In this document: piece by piece, positions 8,911 to 17,715 of the stretch
Layout: every line of letters begins with the position of its first letter
Position numbering within the stretch: position 1 is the stretch's first letter
Made by a program: the position numbers and the translations under genes
The notes under the pieces: model-generated
Databases searched by the model: none
The model's input: only the letters and a program-made list of their open reading frames with translations
What the model was told of the DNA's origin: nothing
Assembly (NCBI GenBank): GCA_001464795.1
Contig: LNEB01000012.1
Location: forward strand, 124,001 to 188,000
Direction: 5' to 3'
DNA: 64,000 nt
From: Bdellovibrionales bacterium Ga0074139
GTDB taxonomy: Bacteria > Bdellovibrionota > Bdellovibrionia > Bdellovibrionales > Bdellovibrionaceae

Positions 8911-9810
8911 TTAATTACAATGCCTTGATAGGTCTTGTTGGCTAACCTGAATGGTCACATGTTGGATCCCGAACTGATGACTGAGCTTATGCTGAAGTGC
9001 TTTTAAAAACTGGTCATCAGTTACGTTTTCGGGTCTGATGAGGTGTGCAGTTAAAGCCACTTCTGTAGAGCTCATATTCCAAATATGCAGATCTCGGACT
9101 TGGCTGACTCCTGGTTGCGCTTGAAGTAGATTTTTAACTTCTTCAAATGAAATACTTTCTGGAACTCCATCAAAAAGCATATGCACGGATCTTTTAAAAA
9201 GTCTAAATGAGCCCACCACGATCACAATCACAATTATAAGGCTGGTGACTGGATCAATCCAGCTTAGCTTAGTGTAATAGGTGATCACACCGGCCACCAC
9301 AACCCCCAGTGAAATAAGGGCATCAGCCATCATATGCAAAAAAGCCCCTTGCAGATTGATATCTTTTTTTCGGCCTGACAAAAATAACAATGCGGTCAGC
9401 GTATTAATAAATATTCCCAAACAAGCCACCAGAATCACTGTTTTACTATCAGGTATTTCGGTCTCTTTGAATCGAGAGAGAGCCTCCCAGGCCAAACTTC
9501 CCATGGCGACCAGTAACAACACAGAATTAATGAAGGCTGCCATTATAGAGGCTTTTTTCCAACCATAACTATGAAGCTGGCTTGAAGCTTTTCGGGTGAC
9601 GATCAACCCCACCCAAGAGAGCAGCAGTCCTGCCACATCACTTAAGTTATGACCTGCATCCGCAATCAGCGCTAGTGATTGAGTGGCGAGTCCAAACCAA
9701 AATTCAACCACCACAAACACAAGATTTAAAATAAGACCTATAATGAAGGCTTTATTGTAGCTCTCTACGTGATGATGACCATGATCATGTGCGTGATGAT
9801 CATGGGCCAT
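8911..9810 (-). CDS. cation diffusion facilitator (CDF) metal exporter
   Basis: 299 aa, six predicted TM helices and a cytosolic C-terminal domain, the standard CDF length. The N-terminus is a His/Asp-rich tail (MAHDHHAHDHGHHHV). The metal site motifs are D51-A-G-H54-x3-D58 on TM2 and H159-x3-D163 on TM5, as in ZitB/CzcD-type zinc exporters. The C-terminal part with DLHIWNMSS is the usual cytosolic dimerisation domain. It exports zinc or similar divalent ions from cytoplasm to periplasm in exchange for protons. Its ATG overlaps the stop of the upstream GntP-type gene (TAATG). Confidence 0.92.
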   Translation of the reverse strand: MAHDHHAHDHGHHHVESYNKAFIIGLILNLVFVVVEFWFGLATQSLALIADAGHNLSDVAGLLLSWVGLIVTRKASSQLHSYGWKKASIMAAFINSVLLLVAMGSLAWEALSRFKETEIPDSKTVILVACLGIFINTLTALLFLSGRKKDINLQGAFLHMMADALISLGVVVAGVITYYTKLSWIDPVTSLIIVIVIVVGSFRLFKRSVHMLFDGVPESISFEEVKNLLQAQPGVSQVRDLHIWNMSSTEVALTAHLIRPENVTDDQFLKALQHKLSHQFGIQHVTIQVSQQDLSRHCN

Positions 9811-11210
9811 TAAACAACTCCGAACTGGCTAATAAAAATGATCACAGCAAGTGCCATCGTAGGAATCAAAACTGTTACGACTCCAATATCAACATAGGAT
9901 TGTTTATGAGTAAGCCTTGAAATGGCAAGTAAAGTGATTACAGCTCCGTTGTGCGGTAATGAATCAAGTCCCCCACTTGCAATAACAGCTGTTCGGTGCA
10001 AAACCTCAGGAGAAATTTGTGCCAATTCTGCAAGCCTGATGAATTCTTGCGATAAAGCTCCTAGGGCAATACTAAGTCCGCCTGAAGCTGAGCCTGTGAT
10101 TCCAGCAAGAGTGCCCACTGAGAGGCTTTGTGCAATGACGGGATTATCCGAAATACCAAGTAAGGCCTCTCGAATGATTGTGAATCCTGCCAGAGTTGCG
10201 ATCACACTTCCATAGCCCACTTCCGATGCCGTATTGAGCACTGGCAGCAGCGAGCCATTGGCCCCTTTATTCAAAGTTTTTGCAACTGAACCCAACCTTT
10301 TTATATTCAGCAAAATCGTAACAAGGATGGCCACGAGCAGTGTTAATATAAGACTCCAGAGTCCCATGGATTTTTTAATGACTGCTTCACCCAGTCCCGT
10401 CATTTGCTGAAGATCTGTCAATCCAGGAAAATAAATTTGTCCAAGGTAAAAATTAAGTCCCAGTACAACTAAAATAGGAATAATGGCCATTTTAAAACTG
10501 GGTAAATTTTGCTTTTCATTTTCTATAAAAGATTTTTCAAATGTGATTTCTTCGGAATTAAGATCTGATAAATAATTCTGTTTTTGTTTTTTCATTCGGC
10601 TGGCGCGAAAACTGAGCCACAAATAACCAAACACCAACATAATAAAAGCGGCAATGAATCCCAATGTGGGGGCCGCAAAAAGATCCGTTCCGTAATAAGG
10701 CATGGGAATGGAGTTTTGAATTTGTGGGGTTCCTGGAAGTGCTGTCATCGTAAAAGTAAAAGAGCCCAGTGCTAACGAGGCTGGTATTAACTTTTTAGGA
10801 ATGTCTGCCACCCGAAAGACAGAGCAGGCCACTGGTAAAACAGCAAAGGCCACAACGAATAAAGAAACACCACCGTAGGTCAATAGTGCGCAGGAAAGGA
10901 CCACCGATAAAATGGCAAACCTTGAGCCAATTTTTTTTTGAATTCCTAAAGCAATGGCCTGGGCGGATCCACTGTCTTGCATGATTTGTCCAAACAGGGC
11001 CCCTAATAAAAATAACGGAAAAAAAGATTTTAAAAAACCAGAGACCCCAGACATAAACACTTCCGTGTAAACACTGAGCGCCATCAATTCACCAGAGAGA
11101 ATCACAGCAAATCCTGCTAAGAGGGGTGCCAAATACAAAACACTTAAACCCCGGTAAGCCAAAAAAATAAGTAATAAAAGTGATATTAAGACTATGAGGA
11201 CATCAACCAT
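9810..11210 (-). CDS. GntP-family permease, probably for a hydroxy acid
   Basis: About 466 aa with roughly 12 hydrophobic segments. Blocks such as GALFGQIMQDSGSAQAIA and LPGTPQIQNSIPMPYYGT, and the C-terminal GLDSLPHNGAVITLL, fit the GntP/ion-transporter superfamily of gluconate and hydroxybutyrate carriers. The ATG at 11210 (MVDVLIVLIS) was chosen over 11258 because the family starts directly with the first TM helix and GGATATT lies upstream. It diverges from a 3-hydroxybutyrate dehydrogenase, which suggests that the substrate is 3-hydroxybutyrate. The coupled CDF gene downstream has no clear functional link. Confidence 0.8.
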   Translation of the reverse strand: MVDVLIVLISLLLLIFLAYRGLSVLYLAPLLAGFAVILSGELMALSVYTEVFMSGVSGFLKSFFPLFLLGALFGQIMQDSGSAQAIALGIQKKIGSRFAILSVVLSCALLTYGGVSLFVVAFAVLPVACSVFRVADIPKKLIPASLALGSFTFTMTALPGTPQIQNSIPMPYYGTDLFAAPTLGFIAAFIMLVFGYLWLSFRASRMKKQKQNYLSDLNSEEITFEKSFIENEKQNLPSFKMAIIPILVVLGLNFYLGQIYFPGLTDLQQMTGLGEAVIKKSMGLWSLILTLLVAILVTILLNIKRLGSVAKTLNKGANGSLLPVLNTASEVGYGSVIATLAGFTIIREALLGISDNPVIAQSLSVGTLAGITGSASGGLSIALGALSQEFIRLAELAQISPEVLHRTAVIASGGLDSLPHNGAVITLLAISRLTHKQSYVDIGVVTVLIPTMALAVIIFISQFGVV

Positions 11211-11273
11211 AGATTGAATATCCCAACTGATCAGGATAAAAGTAAAGATCTTTAACAAAGGAATTTTTTAAGT

Positions 11274-12050
11274 ATGTCTTTAAAATCTTTAAATTGGGCT
11301 CTGGTCACCGGTTCTTCAAGTGGTATTGGCCTTGAGATCGCCAGAAGTTTGTCCATCGCTGGCTACTCTATTGTTATTCACGGAATGGAATCCGAAGAGA
11401 AGTTAACAGCTTTGGTGAAAGATTTCACGAGCCCCACACTTGTGGTCTCTGCAGATCTTTCCACACCCGAGGGCGCATTAAAAATTGTCTCAAAAATTCA
11501 AAAGCAAAATCTGACTTTAGATGTGATCGTCAATAATGCAGGCTTTCAGCACATTTCTCCCATTGAAAGTTTTCCTGTGGATATCTGGCAAAAAATGCTG
11601 GCTGTTCATCTCACGGCCCCCATGATTCTAATTCAAAATTTTTTACCACAAATGCGGCAGATGAAGTCAGGACGCATTATTAATATTGCATCCGTCCACG
11701 GCCTGATTGCGTCGCAAAATAAATCAGCCTATGTGGCGGCTAAACATGCTTTGATTGGCTTAACTAAAGCTGTGGCCTTAGAAACAGCAGGACAAGGTGT
11801 GACTTGTAATGCGATTTGTCCTGGCTGGGTTCAGACTCCCCTTGTGGAAAACCAAATCCATTTGAAAGCAGAAAAAGAAAATCTCTCTTACACTCAGGCT
11901 AAACATCAATTACTCAGTGAAAAACAACCTTCAGGTGAATTTGTAACAACAGCACAAATTGCAAGTCTCATTGGATTTTTATGCTCTGAACAGTCAGCAG
12001 GCATGACAGGATCCGCACTTACTCTAGATGGGGGCTGGACCTCTCAGTGA
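11274..12050 (+). CDS. bdhA: 3-hydroxybutyrate dehydrogenase (SDR family)
   Basis: 258 aa short-chain dehydrogenase that oxidises (R)-3-hydroxybutyrate to acetoacetate with NAD. The Rossmann motif is TGSSSGIG near residue 13 and NNAG follows. The catalytic Ser lies in NIASVHGL and the pair YVAAKHAL gives Tyr and Lys. Blocks NNAGFQHISPIESFP and CNAICPGWVQTPLVE are characteristic of the 3-hydroxybutyrate subgroup rather than FabG. The start has AAAGGAA upstream. It is divergent from the GntP-like permease (63 bp to the chosen start). Together they suggest uptake and use of hydroxybutyrate, as released from a polyhydroxybutyrate store or from prey (inference). Confidence 0.88.
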   Translation: MSLKSLNWALVTGSSSGIGLEIARSLSIAGYSIVIHGMESEEKLTALVKDFTSPTLVVSADLSTPEGALKIVSKIQKQNLTLDVIVNNAGFQHISPIESFPVDIWQKMLAVHLTAPMILIQNFLPQMRQMKSGRIINIASVHGLIASQNKSAYVAAKHALIGLTKAVALETAGQGVTCNAICPGWVQTPLVENQIHLKAEKENLSYTQAKHQLLSEKQPSGEFVTTAQIASLIGFLCSEQSAGMTGSALTLDGGWTSQ

Positions 12051-12055
12051 TTCCC

Positions 12056-13456
12056 TTAATCCTGAAGACTGGCCAGCAAAAGATCGGAAATTAATTCAGC
12101 GGCCTGTGATGGCAAGAAAATTTCATAACCTTTAGGAACTTTAAGGTTTCTTCTGACCACTCGGTCCAGCTCTGGGTTAAAAGCTAAAAGTTCTTCCACT
12201 GTGATCTCAGCTTTCTGCAGTAAATCATTCACTTTTGCTGATCTTTTTAATTTAACTTTAGCAAAATCCAAAGGAGCTTCAATTAAAGGATCCGACCAAA
12301 TCATGTCTTTATAGGTGTAAGCATAAAGGGCCGCTAAAAAACAAGTGTAGAAATTCGACGAGGCAAAATCAAAATTCTTTGAGCGGTAGGATCTGACGAT
12401 CTTTGCAATATCTTTTGATTTTGTGACCTTCATGGCCTGGCGCACTCCACCGGGTCCATGATTGTAGGCCGTCAGTGCCAGTCCCCAATTTCGATGCAGT
12501 ATCATATGATTTTCTTTTAAAAGTTTTGCAGCTGCCACAGAGGCTTTCCATGGATTACGTCTTTCGTCAATTTCGTCAGAAACCATTAAAAACTTCTTTC
12601 CAATACCTGGCATAAATTGCCAAATTCCAGCGGCTCCTACTTTACTGGTGGCTCCAATCACAAAACTGGATTCCACAAAAGGCAGCCTGGTCAATTCGAT
12701 GGGAAGATTTTTATTTTTAAAAATTTCTTCCATTCCTTCCATATAACGACCACTCATTTTTAGTCCATTTTCAAAGAAGTTCTTTTGCCCTGTTTGAACT
12801 CTGATACTGAGAGACGCCGTGTGAATGATTTTGGCTCTTGAGCCTTTCACTTCTTTCAACTGTTCCCACCAATGCTTTTCTTCATCATCAAAATCATCGG
12901 GATTCTTCTTAGCCATTTTTTTTAATTTTTTTCGAATATCAGAAACTTTTTTGGCCACTTCTTTTTCTGCTTTTTGCACGTTTAACCATTGAGCTCTTGC
13001 TGGCAAAGCCAAAATGTCCGTGATGTCGACCACATCATAAATAATATGAGGATGAAGAGAATCATGGATGACTTTTTTATTAGAATCAAATTCTGTATAA
13101 ATTCGAAACCAGAATTTAGTTTGATTAAAAATAAGCTCTGGGATTTGAAATTCATTTGCTACACGGTTTTGAAAGTTAGATAAAATCAAGTCAGGACTGG
13201 CTTCAGTCAGTTGAGGACTGTTTTCTTGATCAATTTTTAAAAAATCATGGGCAATCAAAGTGTCATCTGTTTGGATCTCCTGCCAAAAGGGGGATTCTGC
13301 CGTGACGTATCCCACTTCTTCAGGTTGTGAATTAACAATTTGTTTTCCAGGACCAAAAGTCAGAGTTGTAACAACTCCCAGGGAAAAGGATAGCACCACA
13401 GTCAGGGTCAATTTTAAAAGTGACAATAAGTTAGACAGTTTCAATAACTTTCTCAT
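12056..13456 (-). CDS. membrane-anchored lytic murein transglycosylase (MltD/Slt-like)
   Basis: 466 aa from the ATG at 13456. A hydrophobic anchor (LLKLTLTVVLSFSLGVVTTL) starts the protein, followed by a charged N-terminal region. The SLT domain has PFVESSF with the catalytic Glu, GAAGIWQFMP, and LALTAYNHGPGGV, the three lysozyme-like blocks. The last 60 residues (VNDLLQKAEITVEELLAFNP.., then LKVPKGYEIFLP) look like a divergent LysM peptidoglycan-binding module. It cleaves peptidoglycan glycan strands to 1,6-anhydro products in the periplasm. A longer start at 13549 is open but adds residues overlapping a tRNA-like stretch. Confidence 0.85.
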   Translation of the reverse strand: MRKLLKLSNLLSLLKLTLTVVLSFSLGVVTTLTFGPGKQIVNSQPEEVGYVTAESPFWQEIQTDDTLIAHDFLKIDQENSPQLTEASPDLILSNFQNRVANEFQIPELIFNQTKFWFRIYTEFDSNKKVIHDSLHPHIIYDVVDITDILALPARAQWLNVQKAEKEVAKKVSDIRKKLKKMAKKNPDDFDDEEKHWWEQLKEVKGSRAKIIHTASLSIRVQTGQKNFFENGLKMSGRYMEGMEEIFKNKNLPIELTRLPFVESSFVIGATSKVGAAGIWQFMPGIGKKFLMVSDEIDERRNPWKASVAAAKLLKENHMILHRNWGLALTAYNHGPGGVRQAMKVTKSKDIAKIVRSYRSKNFDFASSNFYTCFLAALYAYTYKDMIWSDPLIEAPLDFAKVKLKRSAKVNDLLQKAEITVEELLAFNPELDRVVRRNLKVPKGYEIFLPSQAAELISDLLLASLQD

Positions 13457-13578
13457 ACAATACTGATATACAAATAACCGGCCGAGCTGGGCTTCGAACC
13501 ATTGATTCACAAGCTTTAAAAGCATGTAGGAAATTATATCAATGGACATTTTTAGGCTCAGCCCAAAAGGATCTATGG

Positions 13579-14454
13579 ATGAAATCTCATATTGTTACAC
13601 TTGGTATGACCTTACTCATCTCGCAAGGATGCGCTCATTTGGGCTTTAATTCCTCTTGTGAGGCTGAAATTAAAACTTTTGGTGATCAAGATTTCCAAGT
13701 GAAAACTTTAAGCTACCAACCCGCCAGGCCTGCAGAAAAAACCTTGATCATATTCCCACCCACTGGTGGCACGAATACAATTGATAAAAACTATGCAGCT
13801 ACTTTTTGTAAAAATGGTTTTCAGGTTTACATCTTAGATTCGTGGACCAAGGATCAAGAAACAGAAATTGATTTTGAGATTCATCAAAGTTTTTACTCTA
13901 AAGCACAAAAAGCTATTGGTCTTGTGATTCAAAACACCAAGACTTCTTTTATTGGAGTTTTAGGGACCAGCGTGGGTGGCTTGCATGCAAGCCTAGCCGC
14001 CTCCACTCATGAACAATTGGATGCTGCTTTTGTGATCACTGGCGGAACGCCCATTGCTGAGGTTGTGGTTTATTCATCTCAAGAGGCCATGCAAGATTTA
14101 AAAAAAAGAAGAGCTGTAAAGTTTCAAGTTGCAAGTGATGAAGAACAAGTCAGACGCATCGGACAGGTCTTTAATCTGGAACTTCAAACCTTAGAAAAAA
14201 AGTTTAATGGTAAAGATTTAGGACTTTCGATTGCCACAAAAGACACAGTGGTGCCAACAACTCAACAATTGAATTTAAAGAATTTGTGGCAGCCACAAAC
14301 TGTGATTGAAATTAAAAATGATCATTTTTGGGGAATCGTAAAAACTTGGCTTTTTCATAAGAAAGAGATTCTCAAGTTCTTTCAAAACAGCGCTGAAAAA
14401 AAACTTATGGGTGGGAAGACCAAGTCTGAAACAAATCCGTCGATAACAAATTAA
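13579..14454 (+). CDS. alpha/beta-hydrolase-fold lipoprotein
   Basis: 291 aa; start ATG 13579 has AAAGGA seven bases upstream. The signal peptide ends TLLISQGCAH, giving a lipidated Cys18 after a canonical Gly. The core shows LIIFPPTGGTN (oxyanion loop), LGTSVGGLHA with the nucleophile elbow G-x-S-x-G, and NDHFWGIV near the end supplying a likely catalytic His. The reaction and substrate are unknown. The last 50 bases overlap the convergent PilZ-domain gene. Confidence 0.7.
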   Translation: MKSHIVTLGMTLLISQGCAHLGFNSSCEAEIKTFGDQDFQVKTLSYQPARPAEKTLIIFPPTGGTNTIDKNYAATFCKNGFQVYILDSWTKDQETEIDFEIHQSFYSKAQKAIGLVIQNTKTSFIGVLGTSVGGLHASLAASTHEQLDAAFVITGGTPIAEVVVYSSQEAMQDLKKRRAVKFQVASDEEQVRRIGQVFNLELQTLEKKFNGKDLGLSIATKDTVVPTTQQLNLKNLWQPQTVIEIKNDHFWGIVKTWLFHKKEILKFFQNSAEKKLMGGKTKSETNPSITN

Positions 14455-15100
14455 TGACTTTTTGAAGTTGCTGATCAGACTTAGCGTTCTTCTTAAACTC
14501 GATACCCATTCTGACCACGCTACGGCCATTCCACTTTTCTGCTTTTTTGTAGCGGACCCGACCCATTTGTAAGAAAGAATCCATTTTCCCCAATCTTAAA
14601 TCGATTAAAGCAATGGCCTGATGAGGAATTTCTAAAGAATCATAAGACACGCGAAGACTGCATCCACCTTCACTAATATCAATGATTTCACATTGCTCGT
14701 TTCGGAGCTGATCATTGGTTCGCATGAGAAAAACTTCATTGTTCATTTTTTTGGGAATTTTAAAGCGCCTGTACTGTCTTCTTTGAAGGCGATACAAAGG
14801 GCTTACAAAAATAAAAAATAACTTCCAATCATCAAAAGCCAGCTCCACTTTCGAAAAGTATCTTTCATCTTTGAAATCGAATTGAATAATCAGACTTTCA
14901 AGTCCCAACTTAAGATCTTTAACAGTCGGCTTGACCTCTAAACGGAAAGGGGGATTCCAACTTTGAGCGTAAGCTTCAAATTCTATTTTTTTAAAAGTTC
15001 GGGCCTTGATCGTTACGGCCTCTCGAGCGAGGGAGGCAAGTAGGACTGATTTTTTTTCCACATCGGAAATTTCTTGGAAAATCTTAGAATTTTTTTTCAC
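14405..15100 (-). CDS. PilZ-domain c-di-GMP-binding protein
   Basis: 231 aa with an N-terminal YcgR-like region and a C-terminal PilZ domain. The c-di-GMP site is complete: the Arg-rich RRQYRRF around 107-113 and D141-I-S143-E-G-G. The downstream beta-barrel strands (SLRVSYDSLEIP, GRVRYKKAEKW) are as expected. It senses cyclic di-GMP in the cytosol and would pass the signal to motility or surface machinery, but no partner gene is adjacent. Convergent overlap of 50 bp with the hydrolase gene. Confidence 0.85.
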   Translation of the reverse strand: MKKNSKIFQEISDVEKKSVLLASLAREAVTIKARTFKKIEFEAYAQSWNPPFRLEVKPTVKDLKLGLESLIIQFDFKDERYFSKVELAFDDWKLFFIFVSPLYRLQRRQYRRFKIPKKMNNEVFLMRTNDQLRNEQCEIIDISEGGCSLRVSYDSLEIPHQAIALIDLRLGKMDSFLQMGRVRYKKAEKWNGRSVVRMGIEFKKNAKSDQQLQKVINLLSTDLFQTWSSHP

Positions 15101-15155
15101 GTAAAAGTTTTTTAATACGCGGCTGGGTTTTAAATCAAGGTTTATTTAAATTAAA

Positions 15156-15184
15156 AAGGCCCCACAGTTTAACTGTGAGGCCTT
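15156..15184 (-). terminator. intrinsic terminator of the subtilisin gene
   Basis: Near-perfect inverted repeat AAGGCCCCACAGTT/AACTGTGAGGCCTT (13 of 14 pairs). On the minus strand it is followed by TTTTTAATTTAAAT. It lies 25 bp after the stop of the protease at 15209 and probably also ends readthrough from the other side. Confidence 0.8.
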
Positions 15185-15208
15185 AAACAAGATCTATATC
15201 ACTATCAA

Positions 15209-16903
15209 TTACTGATTAACTGAAAACTGAGGCATTCGAGCCTGTTGTGCTTTTGCTCTAAGAGCCACTTCAACGGCTTTTTGTGCGTTCACGAGTCCAG
15301 CACCCAATTCATTATTTTGATTAGGTCCCAATGGCGTCGCTGTTTGCATCAAAATTTGCTTCACCTGTGCAGGTGTAAGAGCTTTATTTGTCGCTTTCAC
15401 AAGAGCAATCACGCCCGCCACATGCGGAGTCGCCATAGATGTGCCGTCAAAGCTAGAATAGTTAGTGCGAACAACATTCAGGCTTGCACGAACTTGGCGA
15501 CCAGCCTCAATGGCTTGCAGCATAGCCTGACCCACATTTTGTTCAACCATGAAGACAGGAATAGAAAGTGTACTGCCATCAGCTGTGATGGATCCACGGA
15601 TCAGACCGGGAGCATTGTTATAAACGATAAGACCTGCAGCACCCGCCTGAATGGCATTGGTAGCTTTTTCAGCAAACATAATTTCACCGCGAGATACGAG
15701 AGCAAATTTACCGCGCACATCCACTTTTGCAAAATCCTCTGGCTTACCAAGGCCCGCAGGTACCAATGAGTTAATCATGGGCTGAGCAGGAGCAAAGGAG
15801 CCTGCAAAAGTTGTGGAATTCACGATTTGAGCAGACTGCTGACCCACTTGTACGCGAACTTCAGATTCTAAGCCTGTCCCTTGGGGAACACTTGAAATGA
15901 CATCCACACCTGGAGCTACAATGGAGAGTTCTGGTCCATACTGAGAAAAGGAAGCTTTTTGATTGTTGATGTCAGTGGCACCCACTGCAATCACACCGTT
16001 CAAAGCAGCTGGGTAGCTGACGCGGCCTTCACCACTGTTACCAGAGGCAGCGACCACTGTGATTCCTGCACTCAATGCCGCTTGCACAGCTCTTCGCTCA
16101 GCAGGAGTTGAAAAAGCTCCGCCTAATGACATGCTGATCACATCAACGGCTTGGCTAACACCCCAGTTAATTCCTGAAGCAATGGCGATGTTTGAACAAC
16201 CACTGGCACATACACGTCCCATAAGAATTTTAGCTTGCGGAGCCACACCTGTAAAACCTGATCCATCAAGTGATGCCGCCACAGTTCCTGCGACGTGCGT
16301 TCCGTGTCCACCAAGGTCAAAAAATGGGTAAGGCACATTGTTGTTGTCACCCACGAAATCACGACCCGCTTCGAAATTGGCAGCCAGTGATGGGTGATCT
16401 TTATCAATACCTGTATCTAGCACGAGCACTCGTGCACCTAAACCGCTGCGTGATGCAGTCCAAGCTTCCACAGCGCGAACAGCACGAATGCCCCATGGAG
16501 TCGCTTGCCCGCTTCTAAAATTTCTGAGCGGAGAAAATTGCTGAGGAGTGGCAGTAAACCCAGCCACTGGCTTGGGCGCTGGGTGAAAGATTTCACGGTC
16601 GATGAATTCCACTGCTGGGTTGGACTTCAAGGCAGCTAAATCGGCAGCCGAGGAAGTCTTAATAATAAGACTGTTCACTCGATCGAGATGGCTTTCCATT
16701 TGACCATTAAATTTCGAACTTTGCACAAATTGCATTAAACGTTCCGTGTTTTTTTGCAATTCTAACCTTTGAATCGATGCCATCCCTGCAGAAGGTGACT
16801 TCATACCAACGAAGTACCTTGCCTCTTGAGCAGCTTGTAAAAAGCTACTGACTAAGAGGAGGGCAGAAACTAGCATTAAACGAAATCCTGATGTTTTTTT
16901 CAT
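15209..16903 (-). CDS. secreted subtilisin-like (S8) protease with inserted PA domain
   Basis: 564 aa. A signal peptide (MKKTSGFRLMLVSALLLVSSFLQA) is followed by an inhibitor-I9-like propeptide to about residue 120. The catalytic triad is Asp163 (VLDTGID), His200 (GGHGTHVAG) and Ser489 (FDGTSMATPHVAG), with oxyanion Asn289 in ASGNS. Residues about 366-478 between the Asn and Ser blocks form a protease-associated (PA) domain, with GKFALVSRGE and AGAAGLIVYNN. PA insertions usually help substrate choice. It is an exoprotease, possibly for prey or environmental protein. The promoter region lies in 16904-17000; AAAGGAA precedes the ATG. Confidence 0.93.
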   Translation of the reverse strand: MKKTSGFRLMLVSALLLVSSFLQAAQEARYFVGMKSPSAGMASIQRLELQKNTERLMQFVQSSKFNGQMESHLDRVNSLIIKTSSAADLAALKSNPAVEFIDREIFHPAPKPVAGFTATPQQFSPLRNFRSGQATPWGIRAVRAVEAWTASRSGLGARVLVLDTGIDKDHPSLAANFEAGRDFVGDNNNVPYPFFDLGGHGTHVAGTVAASLDGSGFTGVAPQAKILMGRVCASGCSNIAIASGINWGVSQAVDVISMSLGGAFSTPAERRAVQAALSAGITVVAASGNSGEGRVSYPAALNGVIAVGATDINNQKASFSQYGPELSIVAPGVDVISSVPQGTGLESEVRVQVGQQSAQIVNSTTFAGSFAPAQPMINSLVPAGLGKPEDFAKVDVRGKFALVSRGEIMFAEKATNAIQAGAAGLIVYNNAPGLIRGSITADGSTLSIPVFMVEQNVGQAMLQAIEAGRQVRASLNVVRTNYSSFDGTSMATPHVAGVIALVKATNKALTPAQVKQILMQTATPLGPNQNNELGAGLVNAQKAVEVALRAKAQQARMPQFSVNQ

Positions 16904-17204
16904 TTGAGTTATTTCCTTTCAACTCGCGCTCATGGACTTTTGTCCACGTGATAAGTCTCATATTGGAATCACCTGGTGCGCAAGCTCTAAAAAAGCAGAA
17001 TCTTAAGAAATCTCAAGCAGTTAAAAAAAGTGAAATTATCTGTCATCATGCCGCAAGTGCCAAATTGGAACCTGTAAACGAAAATAACGGCACCTCGCAG
17101 GCTTGCATTAAAATTAATCATATCCCAGATCAGAAAAAGTTTGAGATTTGCCTAAAATAAAATCAAAATTTTGTAATGCAATGTTGCATAAGAGGAGACA
17201 TGCG

Positions 17205-17534
17205 GTGCTTAAAAAAATTCTTATAATTGTCCCCCTCACGGCTGTGTTTGTTTTTTTTGGATGGCAGTACTCGCTCGAATCCACCCGAAAGCACGAAGAG
17301 TTCCTACTGACACAATCCTTATTTCCTGAAATTTCTGAATTTTCACAAAAAAATCAAATGCTGATGACGCCTAAGAAAATAGAACTGAAGAAAAAATCTT
17401 TTACACTATATATAGAGGCTGAAAATCCGGACCATCTTCCTTCTTACACCACATTTGTGGCGGAGTGGTTAAAGTCCAATCTTAAGTTTCATGATTATGA
17501 TTTCAAAATTGAAATTCAAGCGAGGAAAGAATGA
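17205..17534 (+). CDS. small membrane-anchored protein of unknown function
   Basis: 109 aa from a GTG at 17205, chosen because AGAGGAGA lies six bases upstream; an ATG at 17148 would add a basic tail without a ribosome site. One hydrophobic anchor (ILIIVPLTAVFVFFGW) is followed by a charged periplasmic part with no Cys and no family I recognise. Its stop overlaps the next ATG (ATGA), so the two small genes are translationally coupled. Confidence 0.55.
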   Translation: MLKKILIIVPLTAVFVFFGWQYSLESTRKHEEFLLTQSLFPEISEFSQKNQMLMTPKKIELKKKSFTLYIEAENPDHLPSYTTFVAEWLKSNLKFHDYDFKIEIQARKE

Positions 17535-17713
17535 AGCTATTAAAACTCTCTTCCATGTTGGGTGTCTTCATTTGTGCAGCTTTGGGAATTATGCTTGTGC
17601 TGGACATTGGCTCCAGCGCAGAAGCCGTTGAAACATTAAAAAAAGCCCTTATGGTCATTGGTATTTTAACTATCGCGAGCGGTGCTTTGTTTTTAATTTC
17701 AGGAAAAAAATAG
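17531..17713 (+). CDS. 60-aa two-helix membrane protein
   Basis: Starts MKLLKLSSMLGVFICAALGIM and ends in TIASGALFLISGKK, giving two TM hairpin helices joined by a short acidic loop (SSAEAVETLKKA). It overlaps the upstream gene by 4 bp. The unit converges on the DUF3137 gene two bases beyond its stop. Function unknown. Confidence 0.5.
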   Translation: MKLLKLSSMLGVFICAALGIMLVLDIGSSAEAVETLKKALMVIGILTIASGALFLISGKK

Positions 17714-17715
17714 TT

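Noticed and set aside
15245-15769. Plus-strand 174-codon frame opposite the subtilisin
   Set aside because: It is antisense to the catalytic Ser and PA domain region, which is strongly conserved on the minus strand.
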